A DNA stretch of 42,201 nucleotides from NCBI GenBank assembly GCA_937925845.1, contig CALAML010000020.1, forward strand, positions 1 through 42,201. The letters run 5' to 3'. This document shows, in pieces, positions 16,728 through 23,101 of the stretch; positions within the stretch are counted from its first letter, which is position 1, and every line of letters starts with the position of its first letter. This DNA comes from an uncultured Acidimicrobiales bacterium (GTDB lineage Bacteria > Actinomycetota > Acidimicrobiia > Acidimicrobiales > CALAML01). A program made the translations under genes and the position numbers. Below the pieces are notes generated by a model, which was not told where the DNA came from, ran no database searches, and saw nothing but the letters and a program-made list of their open reading frames with translations.

Positions 16728-17264
16728 ATGAGTCCCGCTGCCGATGAAGCTTCCAGAGCTGTCTTCCGGCGCGTTGAAGCCCTTTTTGTAGCCCACGTCA
16801 GCGCGGTGTTTAACGTGGCCTACCGGGTGCTTTGGAATCGCTCCGATGCCGAGGACGTGGTGCAGGCTACCTTTGTCAAGGCGCTCACCCGCCTGGATCA
16901 GTTGAATGACACGACGCGTTCACGGCCTTGGCTGTTGCAGGTGGCGTACCGCGAGTCCATCGCGGTAGTTCGGAAGCGGCGGGAGCTGCCCCTTGATCCG
17001 ATTGACCTCCCCGAGTCCAATTCACTTGATCTCGGGCCCGAGGAGTCGGCTGTATTGTCCGAAGTCGCCGCCGAGTTGTCTCAAGCGCTTGGCCGGCTCG
17101 ATGACGACGAGCGTATGGCTTTAGTGCTCAGAGATGTGGAAGGACTGCCAATGCGTGACGTGGCTGATGTGCTTGGCATCGGTCTGTCGGCGGCAAAGAT
17201 GAGAGTACACCGTGGTCGCCAGTCGCTCCGCCTTCTTCTGCACGCATCGGGGATCCAACAATGA
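16728..17264 (+). CDS. ECF-type RNA polymerase sigma factor
   Basis: 178-residue sigma-70 family protein. Region 2 reads VFNVAYRVLWNRSDAEDVVQATFVKAL (the DAEDVVQxTF motif) and region 4 reads ALGRLDDDERMALVLRDVEGLPMRDVADVLGIGLSAAKMRVHRGRQSLR, a typical helix-turn-helix recognising the -35 element. The size and lack of regions 1 and 3 make it ECF. Its stop overlaps the ATG of the anti-sigma gene (ATGA, 17261-17264), the standard sigma/anti-sigma arrangement. The ATG at 16728 is chosen by homology to the short N-terminus of the family; no strong ribosome site is visible. Confidence 0.92.
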   Translation: MSPAADEASRAVFRRVEALFVAHVSAVFNVAYRVLWNRSDAEDVVQATFVKALTRLDQLNDTTRSRPWLLQVAYRESIAVVRKRRELPLDPIDLPESNSLDLGPEESAVLSEVAAELSQALGRLDDDERMALVLRDVEGLPMRDVADVLGIGLSAAKMRVHRGRQSLRLLLHASGIQQ

Positions 17265-17500
17265 AGTGCGGTGATTTGGCCGAGAAGCTTACGGATCTGA
17301 TGGAAGGCGATCTCGAAGAGGCCGAAGAGGCTGCGGCTCTGGAGCATCTGGCAACGTGTCAGGCCTGCGAAACGGTCCTCGCTGAGACGCGAGATGTCAC
17401 CGAACTTGCCCGGGATCACGGTCGAGTATTGCTATCTGAGGGCGACCAGGATCGCTTGCTGTCGAGACTGCTCCAACACGTGGACGACTCAGCGGAGTGA
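17261..17500 (+). CDS. Small zinc-finger anti-sigma factor
   Basis: 79-residue protein beginning MKCGDLAEKLTDLMEGDLEEAE and containing HLATCQACE, the HxxxCxxC zinc site of ZAS-type anti-sigma factors. It lacks the transmembrane helix and periplasmic domain of the larger members, so it would be soluble and could respond to thiol oxidation inside the cell through loss of zinc, as RsrA-type proteins do (inference). Translationally coupled to the ECF sigma factor. Its 3' part overlaps, on the opposite strand, the remains of a methyltransferase-like gene. Confidence 0.85.
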   Translation: MKCGDLAEKLTDLMEGDLEEAEEAAALEHLATCQACETVLAETRDVTELARDHGRVLLSEGDQDRLLSRLLQHVDDSAE

Positions 17501-17742
17501 ACTGCGCCATGGGGTAGGCGGCGAGAACGCCGGTGTAGATGGGGTGCCGGACGAGTGAGCGCTGTTCCGAGGCCGAGCGCGGTCAAGGCGACAATGGCTA
17601 GCCCGCCTAGGAACAGCACTACGGCGATGGTTTGTAGCCAACCCGGAGTGGGCCAGTCGTTTCGGCCCGGCAAAAGGATGAGCAGACCAAGCACTATCGC
17701 TTGGCCGCTCACCCATATCCATCCGATCGCCGACCGACTCAT
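17488..17742 (-). pseudogene. Decayed isoprenylcysteine carboxyl methyltransferase-like gene
   Basis: From the ATG at 17742 the frame reads a typical ICMT-family N-terminus with two hydrophobic helices (about residues 6-24 and 36-58), ending in LGLGTAL. Near 17553-17567 the frame breaks: the conserved continuation RSLVRHPIYTGVLAAYP is encoded in the next frame, and the about 25-residue loop that normally separates these blocks is missing. The rest of the catalytic C-terminal domain is absent; the shifted frame runs on through the antisense of the anti-sigma gene to a stop at 17397. Thus an internal deletion with frameshift plus loss of the 3' end. Family proteins methylate membrane-associated substrates using SAM. 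Confidence 0.65.
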
Positions 17743-17773
17743 GAGCTGATCGGCTCGGCGGCGTCGGTGTTCA

Positions 17774-18337
17774 CTATGAAGCGATGAGCGCTTCGAGCCG
17801 GCTTGTGAGTTCTTCTTCGCCGAGGGCGCCGACGTTTACGTCGACCTCGCCGTTGTCGTTGACGAAGGCGAATGCGGGTTGATCGAACACGCCGAGTTCT
17901 TCCCAGATCACGCCATCGGCATCGATCAGATGGTCGAACTCGCCGACGCCGGTCTCTTCAACAAAGTCGACCATTGATTGAATGTCGTCGGACTGGCTGG
18001 GGAGACCAAGGAATGTCACTTCGTCGCCAAGCTGGGACTGTACCTCTGCGACCGCAGGGGCTTCGTTACGGCAACGCACTCACCAGGGGGCCCAGAACCA
18101 GACGACCAGGTCCTGGCCGGCAAGATCGTTGGTATCGAGTTGAGCGCCGGCAACGGTGTCGGCCACGAGCTGGGGAAGGCCAGCGCCGCCGGATTCTTCT
18201 GCGACGTCGGCGCTTGACTCGCCCGCGGTTGCCGCTTCGCCGTCGCTGGCGCCGCCTCCGCCGCAAGCACTTGCGAATAAGGCGAGGCCCAGCGCAGCAG
18301 CGCCAAACCGTCGCGATCTGATTGATCTTTTCACCAT
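17774..18337 (-). CDS. Thioredoxin-like (TlpA/DsbE/MPT53-type) lipoprotein, candidate selenoprotein with in-frame UGA
   Basis: Read through the TGA at 18080-18082, this is a 187-residue extracytoplasmic thiol-disulfide oxidoreductase. It opens with a lipoprotein-type signal (KR-rich start, GAAALGLALFASAC), followed by an Ala/Ser/Glu-rich linker. The core then reads LAGQDLVVWFWAPW-TGA-VRCRNEAPAVAEV, giving UxxC where relatives have CxxC (Sec would be residue 86), and DADGVIWEELGVFDQPAFAFV with the cis-Pro loop. Both sides are in one frame with no other defect. A hairpin with a GGUC loop (18043-18060) follows the TGA. The ATG at 18337 fits a signal peptide; an ATG at 18406 overlaps the ccdA stop (ATGA) and is the alternative (Sec at 109). 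If UGA is a true stop, this is a pseudogene or sequence error. Confidence 0.7.
18043..18060 (-). promoter_or_regulatory. Candidate bacterial SECIS hairpin
   Basis: On the minus-strand mRNA, CCCCUGC-GGUC-GCAGAGG forms a 4-bp upper stem with a GGUC loop, one A-C mismatch and 2 further pairs. The loop starts 26 nt after the UGA at 18080-18082, and it contains the GU pair of bases expected for SelB binding. A stem this small can occur by chance in GC-rich DNA. Confidence 0.45.
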
Positions 18338-18402
18338 GGGTCTCGCTAACTCCTCGGGCTCTCTGGGTTGTATTGGTTGTTCGAACTTGGCGCCCGCTGC
18401 GC

Positions 18403-19347
18403 TCATGCGGTGGCGCCGGCCTTGGAATCGTCAAGGGTTTTGGTTGACCGGCCGCCGCTCTTGCGGGCCAGGTAGCCGCCGGCAGCGATCACCAGGTTGA
18501 TGGCGATGAACGGATAGCCCAACAGCTCGGCTCGGGTGAGCATGGTGCCCAACAGGCTCACCTGGGTGGTGAACCAGCCCGAAACGTCGCTCTGCAAGTC
18601 GCCAACGGTGGTGTTGATCGTGTCGAGAATCGGCCAGACTCCTTCGCCGAGCGGCCACTCACCGGCCACCTGTAGTTCCCAGATGCCGTAGCCGATCGAG
18701 TAGGGGCCGACGATGATCAGAAGGATGGCCGAGATGAAGTTAATCTTCGGCTGGATCGATCGGAACTTGTTAACCAAACCGTTCTTTCCAAGAGCCAGGA
18801 ATAGCGTGATGATCGTGGCCAGCAAGCCCATGCCGAGCCCGTAGCTCACGAGCGAACCAACACCGGAGAAGAATCCGCCGTTGGTTGAGGTACTTGAAAA
18901 GTTCACCGCGGTGACGAAAATGCCGAGGGTGCAGGTGAGCGAAGCAGTGGCGTAGGACATACCGAACAGAAACATCGAAAAGAACGACCCGGAGGAGCCT
19001 CCCTTTTGCATCTTCGGGAGCTTCAGAATGAGTTGGAACCCACGCAGCATGGCCACTCCGAGAACCACCAGCCCGATACCGAGTGCGATGTTGAAATACG
19101 GCAGCCATCTCGCCACCGCGGCTTGCAGTCCGCCGAGGACCAAACCAAAGAACCCGAACACCACGAGCATGCCCAGTGTCATTGCCAGGCCGACGCCCTG
19201 GGCCCGGTTCAGTGCTACCCAGCGGCTCGGGGACTCATCTTCCTGACCGAGGAAGAAGCCGAGGTATGCCGGCAAGAGGCCAAAACCGCACGGGTTGAGC
19301 AGTGCGACCATTCCAAGAGCGAATGCAAACGCATCGAAAAAAGTCAT
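18403..19347 (-). CDS. ccdA: CcdA/DsbD-type transmembrane thiol-electron transporter
   Basis: 314-residue polytopic membrane protein of the cytochrome c biogenesis/DsbD family. It moves reducing equivalents across the membrane to periplasmic thioredoxin-like proteins. The two conserved redox cysteines are visible in LLNPCGFGLLPAYLGFF (about residue 20) and SLTCTLGIF (about residue 145), each at the start of a three-helix repeat. A C-terminal extension of about 90 residues adds another helix (YPFIAINLVIAAGGYLA). AGGAGA lies about 10 bases before the ATG. Its stop overlaps the alternative start of the thioredoxin-like lipoprotein, so CcdA is its likely electron donor. Confidence 0.9.
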   Translation of the reverse strand: MTFFDAFAFALGMVALLNPCGFGLLPAYLGFFLGQEDESPSRWVALNRAQGVGLAMTLGMLVVFGFFGLVLGGLQAAVARWLPYFNIALGIGLVVLGVAMLRGFQLILKLPKMQKGGSSGSFFSMFLFGMSYATASLTCTLGIFVTAVNFSSTSTNGGFFSGVGSLVSYGLGMGLLATIITLFLALGKNGLVNKFRSIQPKINFISAILLIIVGPYSIGYGIWELQVAGEWPLGEGVWPILDTINTTVGDLQSDVSGWFTTQVSLLGTMLTRAELLGYPFIAINLVIAAGGYLARKSGGRSTKTLDDSKAGATA

Positions 19348-19383
19348 TGTCGGGGGATCTCCTAGGTGGGCTGTCGGTAGAGC

Positions 19384-19551
19384 TCAGGCTGCGGGTGTTT
19401 TGCCAAGAGCCACAGAGCAGGTTGCGACGGGCAGAGCGCTTTCGGCGCTGACTGCTCGAGTTGTGCTGCTTGCGAGCAGAGCAGCAACAAGCCCAAGCGC
19501 GCCGCCACTAAGTAGGAGCGCAAAGAACATTGCGACGGCTGCCGGGCTCAT
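19384..19551 (-). CDS. Small single-span membrane protein
   Basis: 55-residue protein beginning MSPAAVAMFFALLLSGGALGLVAALLA, one clear hydrophobic helix (about residues 4-27), followed by a short polar tail containing one Cys (PVATCSVAL). It is not recognised as a known family. The ATG at 19551 is preferred over longer reading because a -10-like TACAAT (19558-19563) sits 6 bases before it and TTGCCT (19580-19585) 16 bases further up, so the mRNA would be leaderless. It lies 36 bases before ccdA in the same direction and probably forms an operon with ccdA and the thioredoxin-like gene. Confidence 0.55.
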   Translation of the reverse strand: MSPAAVAMFFALLLSGGALGLVAALLASSTTRAVSAESALPVATCSVALGKTPAA

Positions 19552-19557
19552 TTCGTA

Positions 19558-19613
19558 ATTGTACGGATAAACGGCTATTAGGCAACCCGGACGTACAAAG
19601 AGCCCGATATAGT
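19558..19613. promoter_or_regulatory. Divergent promoters with paired TTGTACG/CGTACAA operator
   Basis: TTGTACG (19559-19565) and CGTACAA (19592-19598) are perfect 7-bp inverted arms 33 bp apart centre to centre, about three helical turns. The first overlaps the leftward -10 (TACAAT on the minus strand); the second lies just upstream of a rightward TATAGT (19608-19613) serving the GntR gene. GTAC-centred sites fit the general GntR consensus, so this looks like an autoregulated divergent operator. Confidence 0.5.
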
Positions 19614-19659
19614 TGGAGCCGGGAACTGTCCATTCGCAGGCCCAGGAAGGTGAATGCAT

Positions 19660-20418
19660 ATGGCGATGACGCCACTGGATCGCAACAGTCCCATGCCTCT
19701 TTGGGCTCAACTGGAATCGGACCTAAGGACCCGCCTTGAAAGGGGCGAGTTCGATGAGGCGTTTCCGACCGACCTTGAATTGACCGAGGGGTATGAGGTC
19801 AGCCGCCACACTGTTCGCGAGGCGGTGAGAGTTCTCAACAAGACCGGCCTGTTGAAGCGGGAGCGGGGTCGCGGGACGGTGGTCAACAGACCAGAGTTTG
19901 AGCAGTCACTGGGCACTCTCTACAGCCTGTTTCAGTCGGTCGAGTCTGCTGGGGTAGAACAAACAAGTGAGATCCTTCGATGTGAGATCGTCAGCGATTC
20001 GGTCGCGGCATCGAACCTGGACGTCGACGAGGCGGCAAAGTTGGTGCTGATCGAGCGCCTTCGACTTGCCGGCGGCTCACCGCTGGCGATCGACCGGGCC
20101 TGGTTGCCGGCAAAAATCGCAAAGCGGCTGTTGGCGGTCGACTGGACCCATACCGCGCTCTACGACGAACTGGCCAAAGCGAAGGCGCCGGTCCCCAATC
20201 AGGGGTGGGAACGCCTCACGCCGATCGTGCCTACCCCGGCGGATCGGTCCAGGCTTGGTCTCCGTAAGTCTGATGCGGCGTTCTTTCTGGAGCGGCTCGG
20301 CTGTCGTGATGGGCAACCGGTGGAGTGGAGAACGACAATTATCCGGGGAGATCGCTATCGCTTCGTGACCGATTGGTCGGCGGGGGGCAGGACCGACCTC
20401 CGTCCCTCTGCTGCCTGA
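19660..20418 (+). CDS. GntR-family regulator with UTRA domain (HutC-like)
   Basis: 252-residue repressor-type protein. The N-terminal winged helix has PLWAQLESDLRTRLERGEF, LTEGYEVSRHTVREAVRVLNKTGLLKRERGRGTVV; the rest is a UTRA ligand-binding domain (about residues 85-245) with LVLIERLRLAGGSPLAIDRAWLP and VEWRTTIIRGDRYRF. The ATG at 19660 is chosen since AGGAAGG (19644-19650) lies 9 bases upstream; an ATG at 19654 is too close. It is divergent from the small-membrane-protein/ccdA/thioredoxin operon and upstream of sulP, and GTAC inverted repeats occur in both promoter regions, so it probably regulates both. The ligand is unknown. Confidence 0.9.
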   Translation: MAMTPLDRNSPMPLWAQLESDLRTRLERGEFDEAFPTDLELTEGYEVSRHTVREAVRVLNKTGLLKRERGRGTVVNRPEFEQSLGTLYSLFQSVESAGVEQTSEILRCEIVSDSVAASNLDVDEAAKLVLIERLRLAGGSPLAIDRAWLPAKIAKRLLAVDWTHTALYDELAKAKAPVPNQGWERLTPIVPTPADRSRLGLRKSDAAFFLERLGCRDGQPVEWRTTIIRGDRYRFVTDWSAGGRTDLRPSAA

Positions 20419-20482
20419 CAGCACATCGGCTACACAGTGGAACCGAGGCGATCGATACCGGGAATCAACACACTGAAGCCCC

Positions 20483-20499
20483 GTACCGACATGTGGTAC
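20483..20499. promoter_or_regulatory. GTACC/GGTAC inverted repeat
   Basis: GTACC-(7 nt)-GGTAC, in the 220-bp region between the GntR gene and sulP. It resembles the GTACG/CGTAC repeat at the sulP promoter. The surrounding DNA has a 22-codon open frame (20491-20559) with no ribosome site; otherwise nothing recognisable. Confidence 0.3.
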
Positions 20500-20602
20500 C
20501 TAAAGAAGCACGGGCTGCCGTTTTTCTACTGGAACCTCATGCTCAAGGGCATGGCCTAGCCCAAAAGCTCCGAGCGGCCCGCGGCGCTATGACGATCCTG
20601 GG

Positions 20603-20638
20603 TTGTATGTCGAGTCAAATGTACGTATATTCGTACCT
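20603..20638 (+). promoter_or_regulatory. Putative leaderless sulP promoter with embedded palindrome
   Basis: TTGTAT (20603-20608), a 17-bp spacer and TATATT (20626-20631) lie 7 bases before the ATG of sulP. The -10 is framed exactly by GTACG (20621-20625) and CGTAC (20632-20636), so a bound regulator would block the promoter. Confidence 0.55.
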
Positions 20639-22405
20639 ATGAAGGGGCTCGCCAACATACTGCCAATCTTGAGTTGGGCTCCCCGCTACGATGGCGCCGA
20701 TATTCGTGGCGACGTTGCTGCGGGCTTGACGGTTGGGGCGATGCTGGTGCCGCAGGCGATGGCCTACGCACTCCTCGCTGGACTCCCACCCGAAGTCGGC
20801 CTCTATGCGGCAACGGTGCCGGTCGTGGTCTACGCACTGTTTGGTACCTCCCGTCAGCTGGCCGTCGGGCCGGTGGCGATCGTGTCACTGCTTACCGCTT
20901 CGGCTCTGGCCCCGCTCGTTGAGGAAGGGACGGCCGGCTACCTGAGCGCAGCGGCACTGCTGGCGCTGATGGTTGGTGTTGTCCACATCGTGCTTGGCGT
21001 CGGGCGTCTCGGGTTTTTGGTGAACTTTCTGTCGCATTCGGTTCTTGTTGGTTTCACTGCGGCCGCGGCAATCATCATCGGCTTCTCGCAGGCCAAACAC
21101 CTCTTGGGGATCTCGGTCGAACGCAAGGAGCACTTCTACGACACGGTGCTTGAAGTAGGGAGAAACCTGTCTGAGACCCATGGAACGACCTTGGTCATCG
21201 GCTTGGCTTCGCTGGCGACAATGTTCGCTCTGAAGCAGGTTTCGAAGAAGATTCCTGCGGCTCTCGTGGTGGTGGTGGGTTCCGTCGTGGCGGTAAAGAC
21301 CTTCGACCTTGAAGCCCGTGGTGTGAAGGTAGTGGGGGACATTCCCGACAGCCTCCCGGCGTTTGGGTTGCCGGACTTCGATGGTTCGCTTCTCAGCAGC
21401 CTGGCCACCACCGCATTCGTGATCACCATCGTGGGCTTCATGGAATCGATTGCAGTTGCGAAGGTCTATGCACGGCGGGATCGCTACGAGGTCGTCCCCA
21501 ACAGCGAGCTCATCGGGCTGGGCGCGGCCAACCTGGCCTCGGGTCTGTTTGGTGGCTATCCCGTCACCGGCGGATTCTCCCGCACCGCCGTCAATGCCAC
21601 GGCCGGAGCCCGCACTCCGCTTGCGTCCCTCGTTACCGCAAGCATCGTCCTCGGAACCATCGCCTTCCTCACGCCCCTGTTTGCCTCGTTGCCAAACGCG
21701 GCACTTGGCGCCATCATCATCATGGCGGTCATCGGCCTGATCGACGTCGCCGAAATGCGACACATCGCCAAAGTGAAACGCAGCGACCTCATCAGCCTCG
21801 GAGTCGCCTTCTTCGGCACCCTCATTCTTGGCATCGAGATCGGGATCCTGGTGGCCATCGTTGCGTCGATGCTTGTGGTGTTCGCCCGTATGTCGATGCC
21901 TCACAGCGCGGTGTTGGGCCACGTGGAAAACACGACTAGCTACCGTAACGTGGAGCGCTTTCCCGAAGCTGATACCCAGGCTGGGATTCGGATTATTCGC
22001 ATCGACGCCGCCCTGTCTTTTGTCAATGCGGTCAACGTCAAGAAGCTGGTGCTTGAGCAGGCTGATTCGCTCGAGGCAGAGCCGCGGGCTCTTGTATTGG
22101 ATGCATCGGGAATGAATGACCTCGATGCCACCGGTGCCGAAATGCTCCACGATCTCCTGATTGAGGTCGAGGAGCGCAACGTTGCCTTGCATCTCACCGA
22201 TGTCAAAGGACCCGTCCGTGACGTGCTTCGGCGGGCTGGATTATGGGATGAGCTTGGTGCCCGGGTGCACACCTCGACCAACGATGCCGTGCTTGCTATT
22301 CGGGAGCGCTCGGTGGGCCCCGTCGACCAGCGGCGGCTCGGAATCGACGAGCGTCCTTCCGATCTTTCCTTGCGTTCAGCGGTGGAGGCTCAGACAAGTG
22401 TGTGA
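20639..22405 (+). CDS. SulP-family anion transporter with STAS domain
   Basis: 588-residue membrane transporter of the SulP/SLC26 family, probably moving sulfate or another oxyanion, possibly bicarbonate. The N-terminal signature VGAMLVPQAMAYALLAGLPPEVGLYAATVPVVVYALFGTSRQLAVGPVAIVSL is unmistakable, followed by about ten helices including PVTGGFSRTAVNATAGARTPLASLV. The cytoplasmic STAS domain occupies about residues 440-560 (IIRIDAALSFVNAVNVKK...LVLDASGMNDLDATGAEML). The ATG at 20639 is preferred over the upstream in-frame ATG at 20603 because a promoter and palindrome lie between the two. Sulfate as substrate is supported only by the neighbouring rhodanese and persulfide dioxygenase genes. 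Confidence 0.92.
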   Translation: MKGLANILPILSWAPRYDGADIRGDVAAGLTVGAMLVPQAMAYALLAGLPPEVGLYAATVPVVVYALFGTSRQLAVGPVAIVSLLTASALAPLVEEGTAGYLSAAALLALMVGVVHIVLGVGRLGFLVNFLSHSVLVGFTAAAAIIIGFSQAKHLLGISVERKEHFYDTVLEVGRNLSETHGTTLVIGLASLATMFALKQVSKKIPAALVVVVGSVVAVKTFDLEARGVKVVGDIPDSLPAFGLPDFDGSLLSSLATTAFVITIVGFMESIAVAKVYARRDRYEVVPNSELIGLGAANLASGLFGGYPVTGGFSRTAVNATAGARTPLASLVTASIVLGTIAFLTPLFASLPNAALGAIIIMAVIGLIDVAEMRHIAKVKRSDLISLGVAFFGTLILGIEIGILVAIVASMLVVFARMSMPHSAVLGHVENTTSYRNVERFPEADTQAGIRIIRIDAALSFVNAVNVKKLVLEQADSLEAEPRALVLDASGMNDLDATGAEMLHDLLIEVEERNVALHLTDVKGPVRDVLRRAGLWDELGARVHTSTNDAVLAIRERSVGPVDQRRLGIDERPSDLSLRSAVEAQTSV

Positions 22406-22516
22406 GTCCCCTTTACAATGCCTGGCCGCGGCGTCCGAGCGCGTGTCGACCAACCCACGATCGGCGTCGATGCTCTGCCGGCAGAGAAAATCAATCGACC
22501 AGCCCATGGAGGCACA

Positions 22517-23101
22517 ATGACAACTGCAACGCCTACAGCCCGAACCCTTGGCGCCGACCAACTGCGTCAGCTTCAACACGAAGACCCTGACCTCCGCATC
22601 CTTGATGTGCGAACCGGAGGCGAGTTCGAGACTGCGCATATTCCCGGCTCATACAACGTGCCGCTCCCGACGCTCGGCGAACACGCCCGGGACCTCGCGA
22701 ACGTAGACCACCCCGTTGTTCTTGTTTGCCAATCCGGCGCCCGTGCCCAACAGGCCTGCGAGCAGCTCGTAGCTGCCGGCAAAGAGAACCTTCGCATCCT
22801 TGAGGGTGGCATGAACAGCTGGGAGAGTGCCGGGGGAGAGGTCGCTCACGGCAAAGTAGAGCGGTGGGCCATGGACCGTCAGGTGCGTCTTGCCGCCGGG
22901 ACCCTCGTGCTGGCCGGTATGGCCGCAAGCACGGTCATTCCCCAGGCGAAGTGGTTCGCCGGAGCCATCGGTGGCGGCCTGACATTCTCAGCTCTTTCAA
23001 ACACCTGCGCCATGGGTACGGCACTCTCGAAGCTGCCGTACAACCGCACCGCCGAGTGCGACATCCAGGAAGTCCTCGCCCAGCTCAAAGGAAAGCCATG
23101 A
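22517..23101 (+). CDS. Rhodanese-DUF2892 (YgaP-like) membrane sulfurtransferase
   Basis: 194-residue protein. Residues about 10-110 form a rhodanese domain with LRILDVRTGGEFETAHIPGSYNVPL and the active-site loop VCQSGARAQQ (Cys at about 71, which would carry the persulfide). Residues about 120-180 form a DUF2892 segment with two hydrophobic stretches and SNTCAMGTALSKLPYN. The order matches YgaP, a membrane-bound rhodanese. GGAGG lies 4 bases before the ATG. Its stop overlaps the ATG of the persulfide-dioxygenase-like gene (ATGA), so the two work on the same sulfane-sulfur pool. Confidence 0.9.
   Translation: MTTATPTARTLGADQLRQLQHEDPDLRILDVRTGGEFETAHIPGSYNVPLPTLGEHARDLANVDHPVVLVCQSGARAQQACEQLVAAGKENLRILEGGMNSWESAGGEVAHGKVERWAMDRQVRLAAGTLVLAGMAASTVIPQAKWFAGAIGGGLTFSALSNTCAMGTALSKLPYNRTAECDIQEVLAQLKGKP

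Noticed and set aside
17081-17419. Minus-strand frame over the sigma/anti-sigma junction
   Set aside because: Antisense of two translationally coupled genes with clear motifs.
20885-22192. 435-codon minus-strand frame inside sulP
   Set aside because: Antisense of an unmistakable SulP transporter; low-complexity His/Asp/Gly composition.
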